Positions 42,342 through 51,549 of a DNA stretch of 64,000 bases are shown here, one piece after another; the stretch's first letter is position 1; each line of letters starts with the position of its first letter. Origin of the DNA: Marivita sp003149565 (GTDB taxonomy: Bacteria > Pseudomonadota > Alphaproteobacteria > Rhodobacterales > Rhodobacteraceae); NCBI RefSeq assembly GCF_965216415.1, contig NZ_CBDCFU010000002.1; one strand, written 5' to 3'. Position numbers and translations under genes: made by a program. The notes under the pieces are model-generated. The model saw only the letters and a program-made list of their open reading frames with translations, was not told the DNA's origin and did no database searches.

Positions 42342-44153
42342 ATGGCACACGCGATGAACGATACGATCAAACGGGTGACGGAGCGGGTTCAGGAACGATC
42401 CGAAGGCTCTCGCGGCCGCTATATGGAGCGCATGCGGCAAGCGGCAGCCGAAGGGCCCCGTCGCGCCCATCTGAGCTGTGGAAACCAAGCTCACGCCTAT
42501 GCCGCCATGGGTCAGGATCAGGACAAACTTGCGACCGAGCGCAGCCCGAATATCGGCATAGTGACCGCCTATAATGACATGCTGTCTGCGCACCAACCCT
42601 TTGAGAAATATCCCGATATCATTCGGAATGCTGCACGCGCCGCAGGCGGAACGGCGCAGGTGGCAGGTGGCGTGCCCGCCATGTGCGATGGTGTAACCCA
42701 AGGCCAGGTTGGCATGGAACTGTCGCTCTTTTCCCGTGACGTGATCGCTCTGGCCGCCGGGGTGGCACTCAGCCACAACACGTTTGATTCCGCGCTCTAT
42801 CTTGGGGTCTGCGATAAAATCGTCCCCGGACTCATCATCGCGGCAGGGACTTTTGGCTACCTGCCAGGCATCTTCATCCCCGCAGGGCCGATGCCGTCTG
42901 GCCTGCCAAATGACGAAAAAGCCAAGGTTCGGCAGAAATTCGCCTCTGGCGAGATCGGGCGCGAAGAATTGATGAAGGCCGAAATGGCATCTTATCATTC
43001 ACCGGGAACATGTACGTTCTACGGCACTGCCAATTCGAACCAGATGCTGATGGAATTCATGGGCCTTCACCTGCCCGGCAGCAGTTTTGTCAATCCGGGC
43101 ACACCTCTGCGCGAGGCGCTGACAGTTGCTGGTACGGAACGCGCTCTGGAGATCACACAGTTGGGCAACGACTATCGCCCGGTTTGTGATGTCCTGGACG
43201 AAAAGGCATTTGTGAACGGCATCGTCGGCCTGATGGCAACAGGCGGGTCCACCAACCTTGTGTTGCACCTGCCTGCAATGGCACGCGCGGCCGGTGTCGA
43301 ACTGCGGCTTGAGGATTTCGAAGACATCTCTTCGGTCACGCCACTGATGGCGAAAGTCTATCCAAACGGTCTAGCCGATGTGAATCACTTCCACGCGGCA
43401 GGTGGCCTCGGCTTTATGATCGGCGAATTGCTGAAAAACGGCCTACTGCACGAAGAGGTCAAAACTGTCGCTGGCGATGGCCTTGGCCTCTATACTCAGG
43501 AGCCCAAGGTCACTGAGGGTCGTGTCGTTTATGGTCCCGGCGCAGGTGAGACGCAGAATGACAAAATCCTCCGCCCTGCCAGTGACCCGTTCCAGCCGAC
43601 CGGAGGCCTCAAGCAGCTCGCGGGCAATCTGGGCAAGGGCATGATGAAGACCTCTGCCGTCGCCCCTGAACGCCATGTCATCGAAGCGAAAGCGCGCGTT
43701 TTCCACGATCAGGAAGACGTGAAAACCGCGTTCAAGAACGGTGAATTCACCGAGGACACCGTTGTAGTTGTCCGCTTCCAGGGCCCGAGTTCCAACGGAA
43801 TGCCGGAACTTCACAGCCTGACCCCGACGCTGGCGGTATTGCAGGATCGCGGTCTGAAGGTGGCGCTGGTGACAGATGGTCGGATGTCGGGAGCCTCGGG
43901 CAAAGTGCCATCCGCGATCCACGTGTCACCCGAGGCAGCCAAGGGCGGCCCACTCGCACGCGTTCGTGACGGCGATGTTCTGCGCGTCGACGCGGTAAGC
44001 GGCAAAATCGACTGTCTCGCCCAGGACTTTGAGCAACGCGAGCCTGTTACTGCCGACCTCAGCGGGAACGGTCACGGTGTCGGTCGCGAACTGTTTCAAG
44101 CCTTCCGGGACACGGTTGGCCTTGCCGAATACGGTGCCGGTGTTGTGGTTTAA
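42342..44153 (+). CDS. edd: Phosphogluconate dehydratase
   Basis: Entner-Doudoroff enzyme: 6-phosphogluconate to 2-keto-3-deoxy-6-phosphogluconate. It is 603 aa, an Fe-S IlvD/Edd family member. Cysteine regions are GGVPAMCDGVTQGQ and the PGTCTFYGTANSNQMLMEFMG block (given partially). It starts MAHAMNDTIKRVTER. The stop is 42 bp before eda. The operator upstream is described separately. ED is the main glucose route in most Roseobacters. Confidence 0.96.
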   Translation: MAHAMNDTIKRVTERVQERSEGSRGRYMERMRQAAAEGPRRAHLSCGNQAHAYAAMGQDQDKLATERSPNIGIVTAYNDMLSAHQPFEKYPDIIRNAARAAGGTAQVAGGVPAMCDGVTQGQVGMELSLFSRDVIALAAGVALSHNTFDSALYLGVCDKIVPGLIIAAGTFGYLPGIFIPAGPMPSGLPNDEKAKVRQKFASGEIGREELMKAEMASYHSPGTCTFYGTANSNQMLMEFMGLHLPGSSFVNPGTPLREALTVAGTERALEITQLGNDYRPVCDVLDEKAFVNGIVGLMATGGSTNLVLHLPAMARAAGVELRLEDFEDISSVTPLMAKVYPNGLADVNHFHAAGGLGFMIGELLKNGLLHEEVKTVAGDGLGLYTQEPKVTEGRVVYGPGAGETQNDKILRPASDPFQPTGGLKQLAGNLGKGMMKTSAVAPERHVIEAKARVFHDQEDVKTAFKNGEFTEDTVVVVRFQGPSSNGMPELHSLTPTLAVLQDRGLKVALVTDGRMSGASGKVPSAIHVSPEAAKGGPLARVRDGDVLRVDAVSGKIDCLAQDFEQREPVTADLSGNGHGVGRELFQAFRDTVGLAEYGAGVVV

Positions 44154-44195
44154 CACACCACATTAAGAACGCATCACAACCATCAGGAATACAAT

Positions 44196-44840
44196 ATGAT
44201 CACTCCTCTTCAAGCCAGCGTTGAAAGCGAAAAAATCTGCCGTCTTGCACCGATCATTCCAGTGCTTGTGGTGGACGATGCCAGCGTTGCCAGACCCTTG
44301 GCCGAGGCACTGGTTGCGGGTGGTTTGCCGGTCCTCGAGGTGACCCTTCGTACTGACGCGGCGCTCGATGTGATCCGTGAAATGGCGCAAGTCGAGGGCG
44401 GGGTCGTCGGCGCTGGTACCTTGCTCACGCCCGAGGACGTGCAGAACGCGGTGGATGCCGGCGCACGGTTCGGCGTGTCTCCCGGCGCCACTGATCGCCT
44501 GCTCGACGCCTGCGAAGCAGCAGACCTGCCGCTCTTGCCCGGCGCGGCGACAGCGTCGGAAGCGATGGCGCTGCTGGAACGCGGCTATACGGTGCAAAAG
44601 TTCTTTCCCGCGGAAGCCAATGGCGGCGCCCCGGCGCTCAAAGCCATTGGGGCACCGATCCCGCAAGTACGGTTCTGCCCCACCGGCGGCGTGTCGCTCA
44701 AAAACGCGCCCGACTACCTGAGCCTGTCGAACGTGCTTTGTGCCGGGGGCAGCTGGGTCGCGCCGAAAGAGCTTGTTGCCAAAGGCGACTGGGGCGCAAT
44801 CGAAGAGCTGGCACGCGAAGCCGCACAATTGGCGCGCTAA
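44196..44840 (+). CDS. eda: KDPG aldolase
   Basis: Splits 2-keto-3-deoxy-6-phosphogluconate into pyruvate and glyceraldehyde-3-phosphate. It is 214 aa. The Schiff-base lysine is in VQKFFPAE; the general-acid Glu is in LEVTLRT; the phosphate loop is FCPTGGVS. It is the second gene of the edd-eda operon. Confidence 0.96.
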   Translation: MITPLQASVESEKICRLAPIIPVLVVDDASVARPLAEALVAGGLPVLEVTLRTDAALDVIREMAQVEGGVVGAGTLLTPEDVQNAVDAGARFGVSPGATDRLLDACEAADLPLLPGAATASEAMALLERGYTVQKFFPAEANGGAPALKAIGAPIPQVRFCPTGGVSLKNAPDYLSLSNVLCAGGSWVAPKELVAKGDWGAIEELAREAAQLAR

Positions 44841-45376
44841 AGACCGTCGATCTTTCGGGAACAGGGTCGCACCGCACGCCCCATTTCCTGATATTTAACC
44901 CTTGGCCAAGATACCTTTCAGCCATTGGATCCAAGACCCGTTCCGCCAATCGGCGGAACACCCAAGTGACACCCTCTCTTCGCGGACGCTTTTGGCGTTC
45001 AAACCATGAGAGACGCGTTTCATCAGGTCCCGGGGAACCGGGATACAGGTTTGAAGCCTCTGTATGGGGCTTCCAGAGAAGAGAGGATGCCCACCCAACT
45101 CAGGTGACGTCACCTCTTTTTACAGCTCTCCGGAGCGACCCTTGCGGTGCTCCACGTGCTTAGGCGGTTCAATCTTAGCATGACCGCGCCACCGCTTTGC
45201 AATTCGAGAATGTGCCGGTCGCGCAGGCGCAGTCCACATCGCGCCGACACCTTTGCGTGCTCAGGGTTTCCCCTGCGCATGACTGGTCCTATGCCTCGTT
45301 GGGACTGCCAACATCAGATGACCAACAGCTTTGTGCCCAAAGATCAAAAATCGGAGAGCTTCGCGCTCCCGCGTCG
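44841..45376. other. 536-bp gap after eda with structured segment
   Basis: No convincing gene. It holds a hairpin GTTCCGCC-AATC-GGCGGAAC (44940-44959), the candidate ncRNA described separately, and about 250 bp with no clear coding signal that ends at the LysR gene's stop. Frames through it have odd, cysteine-rich translations. Confidence 0.5.
44970..45120 (+). ncRNA. Candidate structured non-coding RNA
   Basis: Four nested helices can be drawn. P1: CCTCTCTTC (44973-44981) with GAAGAGAGG (45078-45086). P2: GGCGTTCAAACC (44994-45005) with GGTTTGAAGCC (45048-45058), one bulge. P3: ATGAGA..TTTCAT (45006-45023). P4: TCCCGG-GGAA-CCGGGA (45028-45043). P2, P3 and P4 make a three-way junction. A 14-bp palindrome AGGTGACGTCACCT then CTTTTTA follows (45102-45120) as a terminator. 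P1 with a large inner loop and a small hairpin in its 3' side recalls 6S RNA, but the sequence is not one I can identify. It may run on the plus strand after eda. Confidence 0.5.
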
Positions 45377-46255
45377 TCAGATGCCGTCTTGGGCCTGCGA
45401 CGCGCGCTCAGTGATTTTTGCAAGCTTACCAAGCAGCCAGTTGCGCAGCGCAAGTGCGTCCGGTTTGTCCTTGTCGACTGACAGATAGTACCCCTCGCCG
45501 CTTGGTATCGACGCGGAATGTATTCGTTCGACAAGGCCCGTCCGCAGAGCATGGTCGGCCAGCAATTCACTGACCAGAGCAACCCCATTGCCATTGACGG
45601 CCAAATGCAGAGCCATTCCGTAAGTGTCTGTAAACAGAGACGGAGCTCCGACGGGCGCGATGTGTTTGGACCACGCCCGCCAGCCGCTTGACGTGCCGAC
45701 CGCCTCGATCAATGGCAGGTTTTGAATGCCGCCAGCAAGCTGAGGAGACTTCACTGCAATAAGGCGGTTCGGCAATAGCAGATCTGCGTCACTCCCGGCT
45801 TGTTTGGCCGAGCCGAACCGGATTTCCACGTCTGCCTGGGTCGAATGGAAATCATCTGGCCAAATGGCGCTGAGCAGATGCACGCGAAGTCCAGGATGCT
45901 GATTTCTGAACTCCGTCAGATGCGGTGCCAGGATCCAATGCGCCACGCTCACGGATGTGGCGATTGTCAAAAGGCCTTCGCTGGGGCCCGTCTTGACACC
46001 GTCCATCGCCAGAGCAAGCGCCTGCAAAGGAGCCTCAATCTCTGGAACCAGCCGCCGCCCGGCATCGGTCAGCGCCAAACCCCGCGCATGCCGAATAAAG
46101 AGCGGCAAGCCAAGACGGGTCTCTAGCGCCTTGATCTGCTGGCTGATCGCCGACTGGGTCAGCCCCAATTCTTCCGCCGCCGCCGTAAAGCTCAAATGCC
46201 GGGCGGCCGCCTCAAAAGAGCGGATCCACCCGAGTGGAGGCAGTGGTTTTCCCAT
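45377..46255 (-). CDS. LysR-family regulator (GcvA-like)
   Basis: A 292-aa regulator. The winged helix reads WIRSFEAAARHLSFTAAAEELGL..SAISQQIKALE, as in the GcvA-type branch. It is divergent from the catabolic operon at 46362-50334 and likely controls it, with 106 bp between starts. Effector unknown. Confidence 0.9.
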   Translation of the reverse strand: MGKPLPPLGWIRSFEAAARHLSFTAAAEELGLTQSAISQQIKALETRLGLPLFIRHARGLALTDAGRRLVPEIEAPLQALALAMDGVKTGPSEGLLTIATSVSVAHWILAPHLTEFRNQHPGLRVHLLSAIWPDDFHSTQADVEIRFGSAKQAGSDADLLLPNRLIAVKSPQLAGGIQNLPLIEAVGTSSGWRAWSKHIAPVGAPSLFTDTYGMALHLAVNGNGVALVSELLADHALRTGLVERIHSASIPSGEGYYLSVDKDKPDALALRNWLLGKLAKITERASQAQDGI

Positions 46256-46361
46256 TGAACAAGCTAGCCATAAGTTTCTGTAATACCTAAGGGCACAATT
46301 CCATCATTTGTCAAAGAATTCAGCTGTTCCTACGGTTCGATTCAGCCAGCCGGAGGATAAA

Positions 46362-46961
46362 ATGGGTCCAGAAATACGAAAGATCGTGACCTATGATGAA
46401 GAGGTCTTCATCGAAGGGTTCCGCACGGCGGACGCCCCTTGGCGTATGTTTGCGGTTGCTGCCGTCATTCGAAACCCGTGGGCCGGCCGCTTTGTAGAGG
46501 ACCTGACACCGGAAATCCGCGCGTTTGGGCCCATTCTTGGGGAAATGATGACAAAGCGCATGATTGCGCTTGCCGGCGATGGCGAGACAATTGAGGCCTA
46601 TGGCAAGGCCGCCGTTGTGGGCTTGGACGGCGAGATCGAACATGCCTCCGGGCTAATCCATACCCTGCGGTTTGGCAATTTTTACCGCGAAGCCGTTGGT
46701 GCCAAATCCTACCTCGCCTTCACCAACACCCGAGGCCCTGCGAACGCGCCGATCATGATCCCGTTGATGGACAAGAACGACGCTGGACGCCGGTCGCATT
46801 ACCTTACAATCCAGTTCTCAATCCCGGACGCACCACGCGCTGATGAAGTGGTCGTCGTGCTGGGGGCCGCTCTATCCGGCCGGCCGCATCACCGCATCGG
46901 AGATAGGTATCAGGACCTGAAAGACCTTGGACATGACGTGGACAACCCAGCAGCGGTCTGA
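46362..46961 (+). CDS. Amino-acid-synthesis-family (DUF1185-type) protein
   Basis: A 199-aa protein. The ATG at 46362 has GGAGG 6 nt upstream (CAGCCGGAGGATAAAATG); an in-frame TTG at 46308 is not needed. It resembles the AA_synth/DUF1185 family (EIRKIVTYDEEVFIEG..PWRMFAVAAVIRNPW..GRF), of unsettled chemistry. It is first in a four-gene operon with a hydrolase, an LLM monooxygenase and an aldehyde dehydrogenase. Proteins of this family often lie beside flavin monooxygenases, so a catabolic role is likely. The substrate is unknown. Confidence 0.75.
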   Translation: MGPEIRKIVTYDEEVFIEGFRTADAPWRMFAVAAVIRNPWAGRFVEDLTPEIRAFGPILGEMMTKRMIALAGDGETIEAYGKAAVVGLDGEIEHASGLIHTLRFGNFYREAVGAKSYLAFTNTRGPANAPIMIPLMDKNDAGRRSHYLTIQFSIPDAPRADEVVVVLGAALSGRPHHRIGDRYQDLKDLGHDVDNPAAV

Positions 46962-47721
46962 GGTCATGGGCCTGTCTGCCATCGTCGCGGGACAGGGACG
47001 CCCCGTGCTTCTGCTGCATGGTGTGGGTCTCAAGGCAGAGGCATGGGCGGCCCAGATTGCGATGTTGAGCACATCCTTCAAAGTGGTCGCGCCGGACATG
47101 TATGGACATGGCGAAAGCCCCTGCCCGTCCCAGCCGCTGGCGATGGAAGACTATGTGCTGGCCACTCTTGAGGTGCTTGCTGGATTTGATCAACGCGCTC
47201 TGGTGGCAGGTCATTCGATGGGTGCCATGATCGCGCTCGAACTGGCGTTTCGCGCGCCAGAAAAAATATCCGCCGTGGCAGCGCTGAATGCCGTGTTCGA
47301 ACGAAGCCCGGAGGCTTCGGCCGCTGTCAAAGCGCGCGCTGGCAGCCTTGATGGTATCGCTGTGCCTGAGCCCGAACCAACTCTTCAGCGCTGGTTTGGA
47401 ACAGCACCGTCACCTGAACGCGCCGCATGTGAAACCTGGCTGCGCGCAGTGGATCCGATGGGGTACCGCTGGGCCTATGAGGCCTTCGCCCATGCGACGG
47501 GTCCAAGCCGATCCGCCCTGACCGGGCTACAGTGTCCGGCGCTCTTCGCGACCGGGGCACTTGAGCGGAATTCAACCCCCAACATGTCGCGCGGCATGGC
47601 CGCCCTGGCGCCGCGAGGCCAGGCGATGATCGTCCAGGGGGCGGCCCACATGATGCCCATGACCCATGCCGATAAGGTGAACGCGGCACTTCTGCATTTG
47701 GCTCAGGAGGGGTGGTCGTGA
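46933..47721 (+). CDS. Alpha/beta hydrolase
   Basis: About 262 aa from the ATG at 46933, overlapping the preceding gene by 29 bp. The oxyanion block is LLLHGVGLKAEAW, the nucleophile is in AGHSMGAM, and the catalytic His region is VQGAAHMMPM. It probably hydrolyses an ester, lactone or amide product of the linked monooxygenase. ATG at 46966 is an alternative start. Confidence 0.85.
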   Translation: MTWTTQQRSEVMGLSAIVAGQGRPVLLLHGVGLKAEAWAAQIAMLSTSFKVVAPDMYGHGESPCPSQPLAMEDYVLATLEVLAGFDQRALVAGHSMGAMIALELAFRAPEKISAVAALNAVFERSPEASAAVKARAGSLDGIAVPEPEPTLQRWFGTAPSPERAACETWLRAVDPMGYRWAYEAFAHATGPSRSALTGLQCPALFATGALERNSTPNMSRGMAALAPRGQAMIVQGAAHMMPMTHADKVNAALLHLAQEGWS

Positions 47722-47809
47722 GCGTCGTGCAAACGCTTCCCCGGACAGGCGCCCCACGCACCCGAGATACTCGGCGTACCAACACCTCCGTTGCAGCAGA
47801 AAGGACCTG

Positions 47810-48847
47810 ATGATGGAGTTCTCACTTTTCGTGCACATGGAACGGCTCACGCCGGATCAGTCACATGATCAGCTTCAAGAAGAACTCATCGCGCTTTGCA
47901 AGATGGCAGACGATGCCGGGATGCGTGCGGTCTGGACAGGTGAGCATCATGGGATGGAATTCACCATCGCGCCCAATCCGCTGATGTCGCTGGTGCACAT
48001 TTCGCATCATACCAAAAACGTCAAGCTGGGCACAGGCACAGTCATCGCTCCGTTCTGGCACCCGGTCAAACTTGCCGGAGAAGCGGCGTCTGCGGATTTG
48101 ATTACTGGCGGGCGGATTGAACTTGGGATCGCGCGCGGCGCCTATTCCTACGAATACGAGCGTCTCATGCCCGGAATGGATGCATGGGAAGCAGGACAGC
48201 GGATGCGCGAGATCGCACCGCTTTTGCCCAAGCTCTGGGCCGGTGATTGCGCACATGACGGCAGGTATTTTACCTTCCCTGCAACAACCGCTGTGCCAAA
48301 GCCAGCGCAACCCGGAGGTCCGCCCATCTGGATCGCAGCCCGGGATCCCAACAGCCACGAATTCGGGGTTCACAACGGATTCAACATTCAGGTCACGCCG
48401 CTTTGGCAGGGGATGGAAGAAATCGAAACGCTGATGGGCCGTTTCAAATCTGCCTGTGCCAGCTACGACGGTCCGCGTCCAAAGATCATGCTTCTGCATC
48501 ACACCTATGTCGGCGCGAATGATGAGGATGTCGCGTTGGCCGCCAGGGAACTGTCGCGTTTTTACTGTTATTTCGGTGCGTGGTTTCAAAACAAGCGGCC
48601 GGTGGATCAGGGTCTGATCGCGCGCCTGTCGGACGAAGAGATGGCCGCCAACGCGCTTATGTCGCCGGAGAACATGGCGCGCGACCTGACCATCGGAACA
48701 GCTGAGGACGTCATTGCAAAGGTCCGCAAATACGAAGAGCTTGGCTTTGACGAATACTCTTTCTGGATTGACAGCGGCATGAGCTTTGATCGCAAACGCG
48801 CCTCGCTCGCCCGCTTTATTGATGACGTGATGCCAGCCTTTGCGTGA
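47810..48847 (+). CDS. LLM-class flavin-dependent monooxygenase
   Basis: A 345-aa luciferase-like protein, starting MMEFSLFVHMERLTPD. It is of the bacterial luciferase/alkanal monooxygenase fold: AVWTGEHHGMEF, KLGTGTVIAPFWHPVKLAGE and a long C-terminal barrel. It is FMN-dependent and needs a separate flavin reductase, none of which is in the operon. Flanked by a hydrolase and an aldehyde dehydrogenase, it probably oxidises an organic carbonyl, thioether or N-heterocycle. Confidence 0.88.
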   Translation: MMEFSLFVHMERLTPDQSHDQLQEELIALCKMADDAGMRAVWTGEHHGMEFTIAPNPLMSLVHISHHTKNVKLGTGTVIAPFWHPVKLAGEAASADLITGGRIELGIARGAYSYEYERLMPGMDAWEAGQRMREIAPLLPKLWAGDCAHDGRYFTFPATTAVPKPAQPGGPPIWIAARDPNSHEFGVHNGFNIQVTPLWQGMEEIETLMGRFKSACASYDGPRPKIMLLHHTYVGANDEDVALAARELSRFYCYFGAWFQNKRPVDQGLIARLSDEEMAANALMSPENMARDLTIGTAEDVIAKVRKYEELGFDEYSFWIDSGMSFDRKRASLARFIDDVMPAFA

Positions 48848-48855
48848 GGACAGAC

Positions 48856-50334
48856 ATGGACAGCAAGCCGCATTACCAGCTTTTCATTGATGGCGACTGG
48901 AGCGAAGGCTCGGACGGTCAGGTTATAGCGTCACAGAACCCCGCAACAGGGGAAGACTGGGCCACCTTTGCCTGCGCATCGCGCGACGATGTGGACCGCG
49001 CCATCAGTGCCGCGCGCCGTGCGTTGATTGACCCGACTTGGCGCAACATGACCCAGACGCAGCGGGGCAAGCTGCTCTATCGTCTTGCAGAGCTTGTCGA
49101 GCAAAACGCTGCCGAGATCGGGCGGATCGAGACCACTGACAGCGGCAAGCTTTTGGCGGAAACCGCCAGCCAGACCGCCTATGTCGGCGATTATTACCGC
49201 TACTATGCCGGGCTTGCCGACAAGATCGAAGGTTCCGTGCTGCCGATCGACAAGCCGGACATGCATGTCTTCACCCGGCGCGAGCCCATCGGGGTCGTTG
49301 TCGCTATTGTGCCCTGGAACGCACAGATGTTCCTGACCGCCACCAAGCTCGGTCCCGCGCTTGCCGCAGGCTGCACTGTGGTGCTGAAAGCCTCTGAAAT
49401 TGCCCCTGCCCCGATGTTTGAATTCGCGCGGCTGGTCGAGAAAGCCGGTTTCCCCAAAGGTGTCGTGTCTGTCATCACGGGGGACGCAGAACACTGCGCC
49501 ATTCCGCTGACGCGCCATCCGGATGTAGACCGGATCGCCTTTACCGGCGGGCCAGAGACAGCGCGTCACGTGGTGCGAAACTCGGCTGAAAACTTCGCGG
49601 TGACGTCGCTCGAACTGGGGGGCAAGTCGCCTATTCTGGTCTTTGAGGACGCCGATCTTGACGGTGCCTCGAACGGATTGATTGCGGGAAACTTCGGCGC
49701 ATCCGGCCAAAGCTGTGTGGCGGGCACGCGGGGTCTGATACACCGCTCTGTCATCGAAGAGGTCGCCTCCCGAATCGAGCAGAAAATGAAACACGCCGTT
49801 ATCGGCGATCCTCTGGATGCGGGCACCCAAATCGGGCCTCTCTGCACGGAGGCACAGATCCGAACCATCGAAAAGACACTCTCGTCAGCGGTTGCGGGTG
49901 GCGCGAAGGTCCGGTTCGGAGGTGCCCCACTCGAACGACCGGGAAACTACATGGCGCCAACGCTTGTCGAATGTGCGGATCCGGATACAGAAACCCTGAA
50001 AGTCGAAATGTTTGGTCCGGTCATGTCGCTTTTGCCGTTCGACACCGAGGAAGAGGCTATCGCGCTGGCCAACGCGACACCGTTCGGGCTTGGCTCCGGC
50101 GTTTTCACCGAAAACGTCGCCCGCGCGCACCGCGTGTCATCGCGCCTCAAGGCTGGGATTTGTTGGGTCAACACCTATCGCGCCGTTTCTCCGATTGCAC
50201 CGTTCGGAGGGTTTGATCAGTCCGGATACGGACGTGAGGCGGGGCTGGAAGCCATCCACGACTACACGCGTACGAAAACGACCTGGATCAACACATCTGA
50301 CAAGCCGATGGCGAACCCGTTTGTGATGCGCTAA
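48856..50334 (+). CDS. Aldehyde dehydrogenase
   Basis: A 492-aa NAD(P)-dependent dehydrogenase. The active-site Glu is in LELGGKSP and the cysteine in GQSCVAGTRG. The ATG at 48856 is used; the frame also opens at a GTG (48844) that overlaps the stop of the previous gene. It is the last gene of the operon. It oxidises the aldehyde made upstream to an acid; the specific aldehyde is unknown. Confidence 0.93.
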   Translation: MDSKPHYQLFIDGDWSEGSDGQVIASQNPATGEDWATFACASRDDVDRAISAARRALIDPTWRNMTQTQRGKLLYRLAELVEQNAAEIGRIETTDSGKLLAETASQTAYVGDYYRYYAGLADKIEGSVLPIDKPDMHVFTRREPIGVVVAIVPWNAQMFLTATKLGPALAAGCTVVLKASEIAPAPMFEFARLVEKAGFPKGVVSVITGDAEHCAIPLTRHPDVDRIAFTGGPETARHVVRNSAENFAVTSLELGGKSPILVFEDADLDGASNGLIAGNFGASGQSCVAGTRGLIHRSVIEEVASRIEQKMKHAVIGDPLDAGTQIGPLCTEAQIRTIEKTLSSAVAGGAKVRFGGAPLERPGNYMAPTLVECADPDTETLKVEMFGPVMSLLPFDTEEEAIALANATPFGLGSGVFTENVARAHRVSSRLKAGICWVNTYRAVSPIAPFGGFDQSGYGREAGLEAIHDYTRTKTTWINTSDKPMANPFVMR

Positions 50335-50857
50335 AGCATTTCGGCATTAAAGCGTTTCGGCTTGAACCTAAATCGCTGGGAATTCCCATGAGGATTCAGA
50401 TGTGACTAATCCTTGTTGGGAGGATTGATCACAGGTCAGCACCTTTGCCGGATGCGCTACGGGCGCGGTTTCAGCAATACCTTGAAGAAGGGTTGAGCGG
50501 ACGGCGGGCGGCATTGTGTTTGAAGCTTTCCGCGGCGACGCGGGCGCTGTGGGCGCGCCGAGGTTCGAACTGCGGGACAAACCCGCCATTGGACATTCAA
50601 GCTATTGGATTTCGTTTGACACCGCGGCATTTCACCGAGGCACGTACCATAACTTGCTGAATCGGCGTATCGTTCGTGATGCAGTTATCCTGCTACCTCT
50701 CGACCAGGGACCGCTTCGCAAACGAACAATCAAACAGGCGTCGTCGCAGCGCTGTAGTCCGGTTCGAACCCGAAGCTGCCTTTGTCTATAGCAGATTATT
50801 CGCTTGAATCGGTTTAAAATGGTAATGTCAAAATCTCTTCTATCGGGAGACCGGACA
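50335..50857. other. 523-bp gap with transposase remnant
   Basis: Contains a fragment of an IS630-type transposase at 50445-50575, and an AT-richer segment to the GST gene. A GCGTTTCGGCTTGAACC stretch at 50351-50367 looks like an IS end. No intact gene. Confidence 0.5.
50445..50575 (+). pseudogene. IS630-type transposase fragment
   Basis: PDALRARFQQYLEEGLSGRR and ALCLKLSAAT form the helix-turn-helix N-terminus of an IS630-family transposase; the rest of the gene is missing after GALWARR. About 43 codons remain. Confidence 0.6.
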
Positions 50858-51535
50858 ATGTCAAAAAGGCCAAAGGTCTACGGATATGCAGCCAGCACCT
50901 ATACCCGGATGGCGCTTGTTGGCGCTGAAAAGAAGGGTCTCGATTACGATTTCCAACCGGTGGCGTCTTGGGACGGATACGACAAAGACCCTGAGTACAT
51001 AGGTTTGCATCCGTTCTTGAAGGTGCCAGTGCTTGAACATGACAAAGTCCGACTTACCGAAACCATCGCAATCCTTGTTTACATCGATCGAGCTTTTGAA
51101 GGGCCGCACCTGACTCCGAGCGATCCGCTCGCTCTCGCTAAGATGTGGGAAATCATTTCGAGTACCATCAGCTATGCTTGGCCGTATTGGGTGCCCGTAC
51201 TGGCCACCAACCGTCTCTTCAATCCGATGGCAGATGACGCTGTCGATGAAAATCTGATTTCCTCGAGATTGCCTGAGATGTGCGGCGCCGCAGAACTCAT
51301 CGGCAACTACCTGACGGCGCGGTCCGGTGGCTTCGATCTCGCTGATATCGTGGTTGCACGATCGCTGAAATACGCGACGGAAACACCCGAATGGCACGAC
51401 ATTGCCAAGGCTGCTCCAAGATTGGCCGAGTGGTGGGAAAGCACAAAAACAAGGCCAACGATAGCAAAGCATATGCCTGATACGGACTGGCAGCAGCGAA
51501 CGGAAGACTATGCAAGCCGCAAGTCGAACCCATAA
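50858..51535 (+). CDS. Glutathione S-transferase family protein 1
   Basis: A 225-aa cytosolic GST. From the ATG at 50858 the thioredoxin-fold N-terminal domain begins MSKRPKVYGYAASTYTRMAL, with a serine-containing active-site loop (AST), HPFLKVPVLEHD (cis-Pro) and LTETIAILVYID. The helical C-terminal domain has DLADIVVARSLKYA. Base composition is lower in GC than the core genome, suggesting transfer. A class-I methyltransferase gene starts 14 bp downstream. A diverged homologue lies at 53843. Confidence 0.85.
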   Translation: MSKRPKVYGYAASTYTRMALVGAEKKGLDYDFQPVASWDGYDKDPEYIGLHPFLKVPVLEHDKVRLTETIAILVYIDRAFEGPHLTPSDPLALAKMWEIISSTISYAWPYWVPVLATNRLFNPMADDAVDENLISSRLPEMCGAAELIGNYLTARSGGFDLADIVVARSLKYATETPEWHDIAKAAPRLAEWWESTKTRPTIAKHMPDTDWQQRTEDYASRKSNP

Positions 51536-51549
51536 TTGGAGGAAAGAAA

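Noticed and set aside
44970..45120. Firm identification as 6S or SRP RNA
   Set aside because: Only the outline agrees; key conserved sequence of either could not be confirmed.
45147..45488. Plus-strand ORF after eda
   Set aside because: Mostly the reverse of the LysR gene; no recognisable domain.
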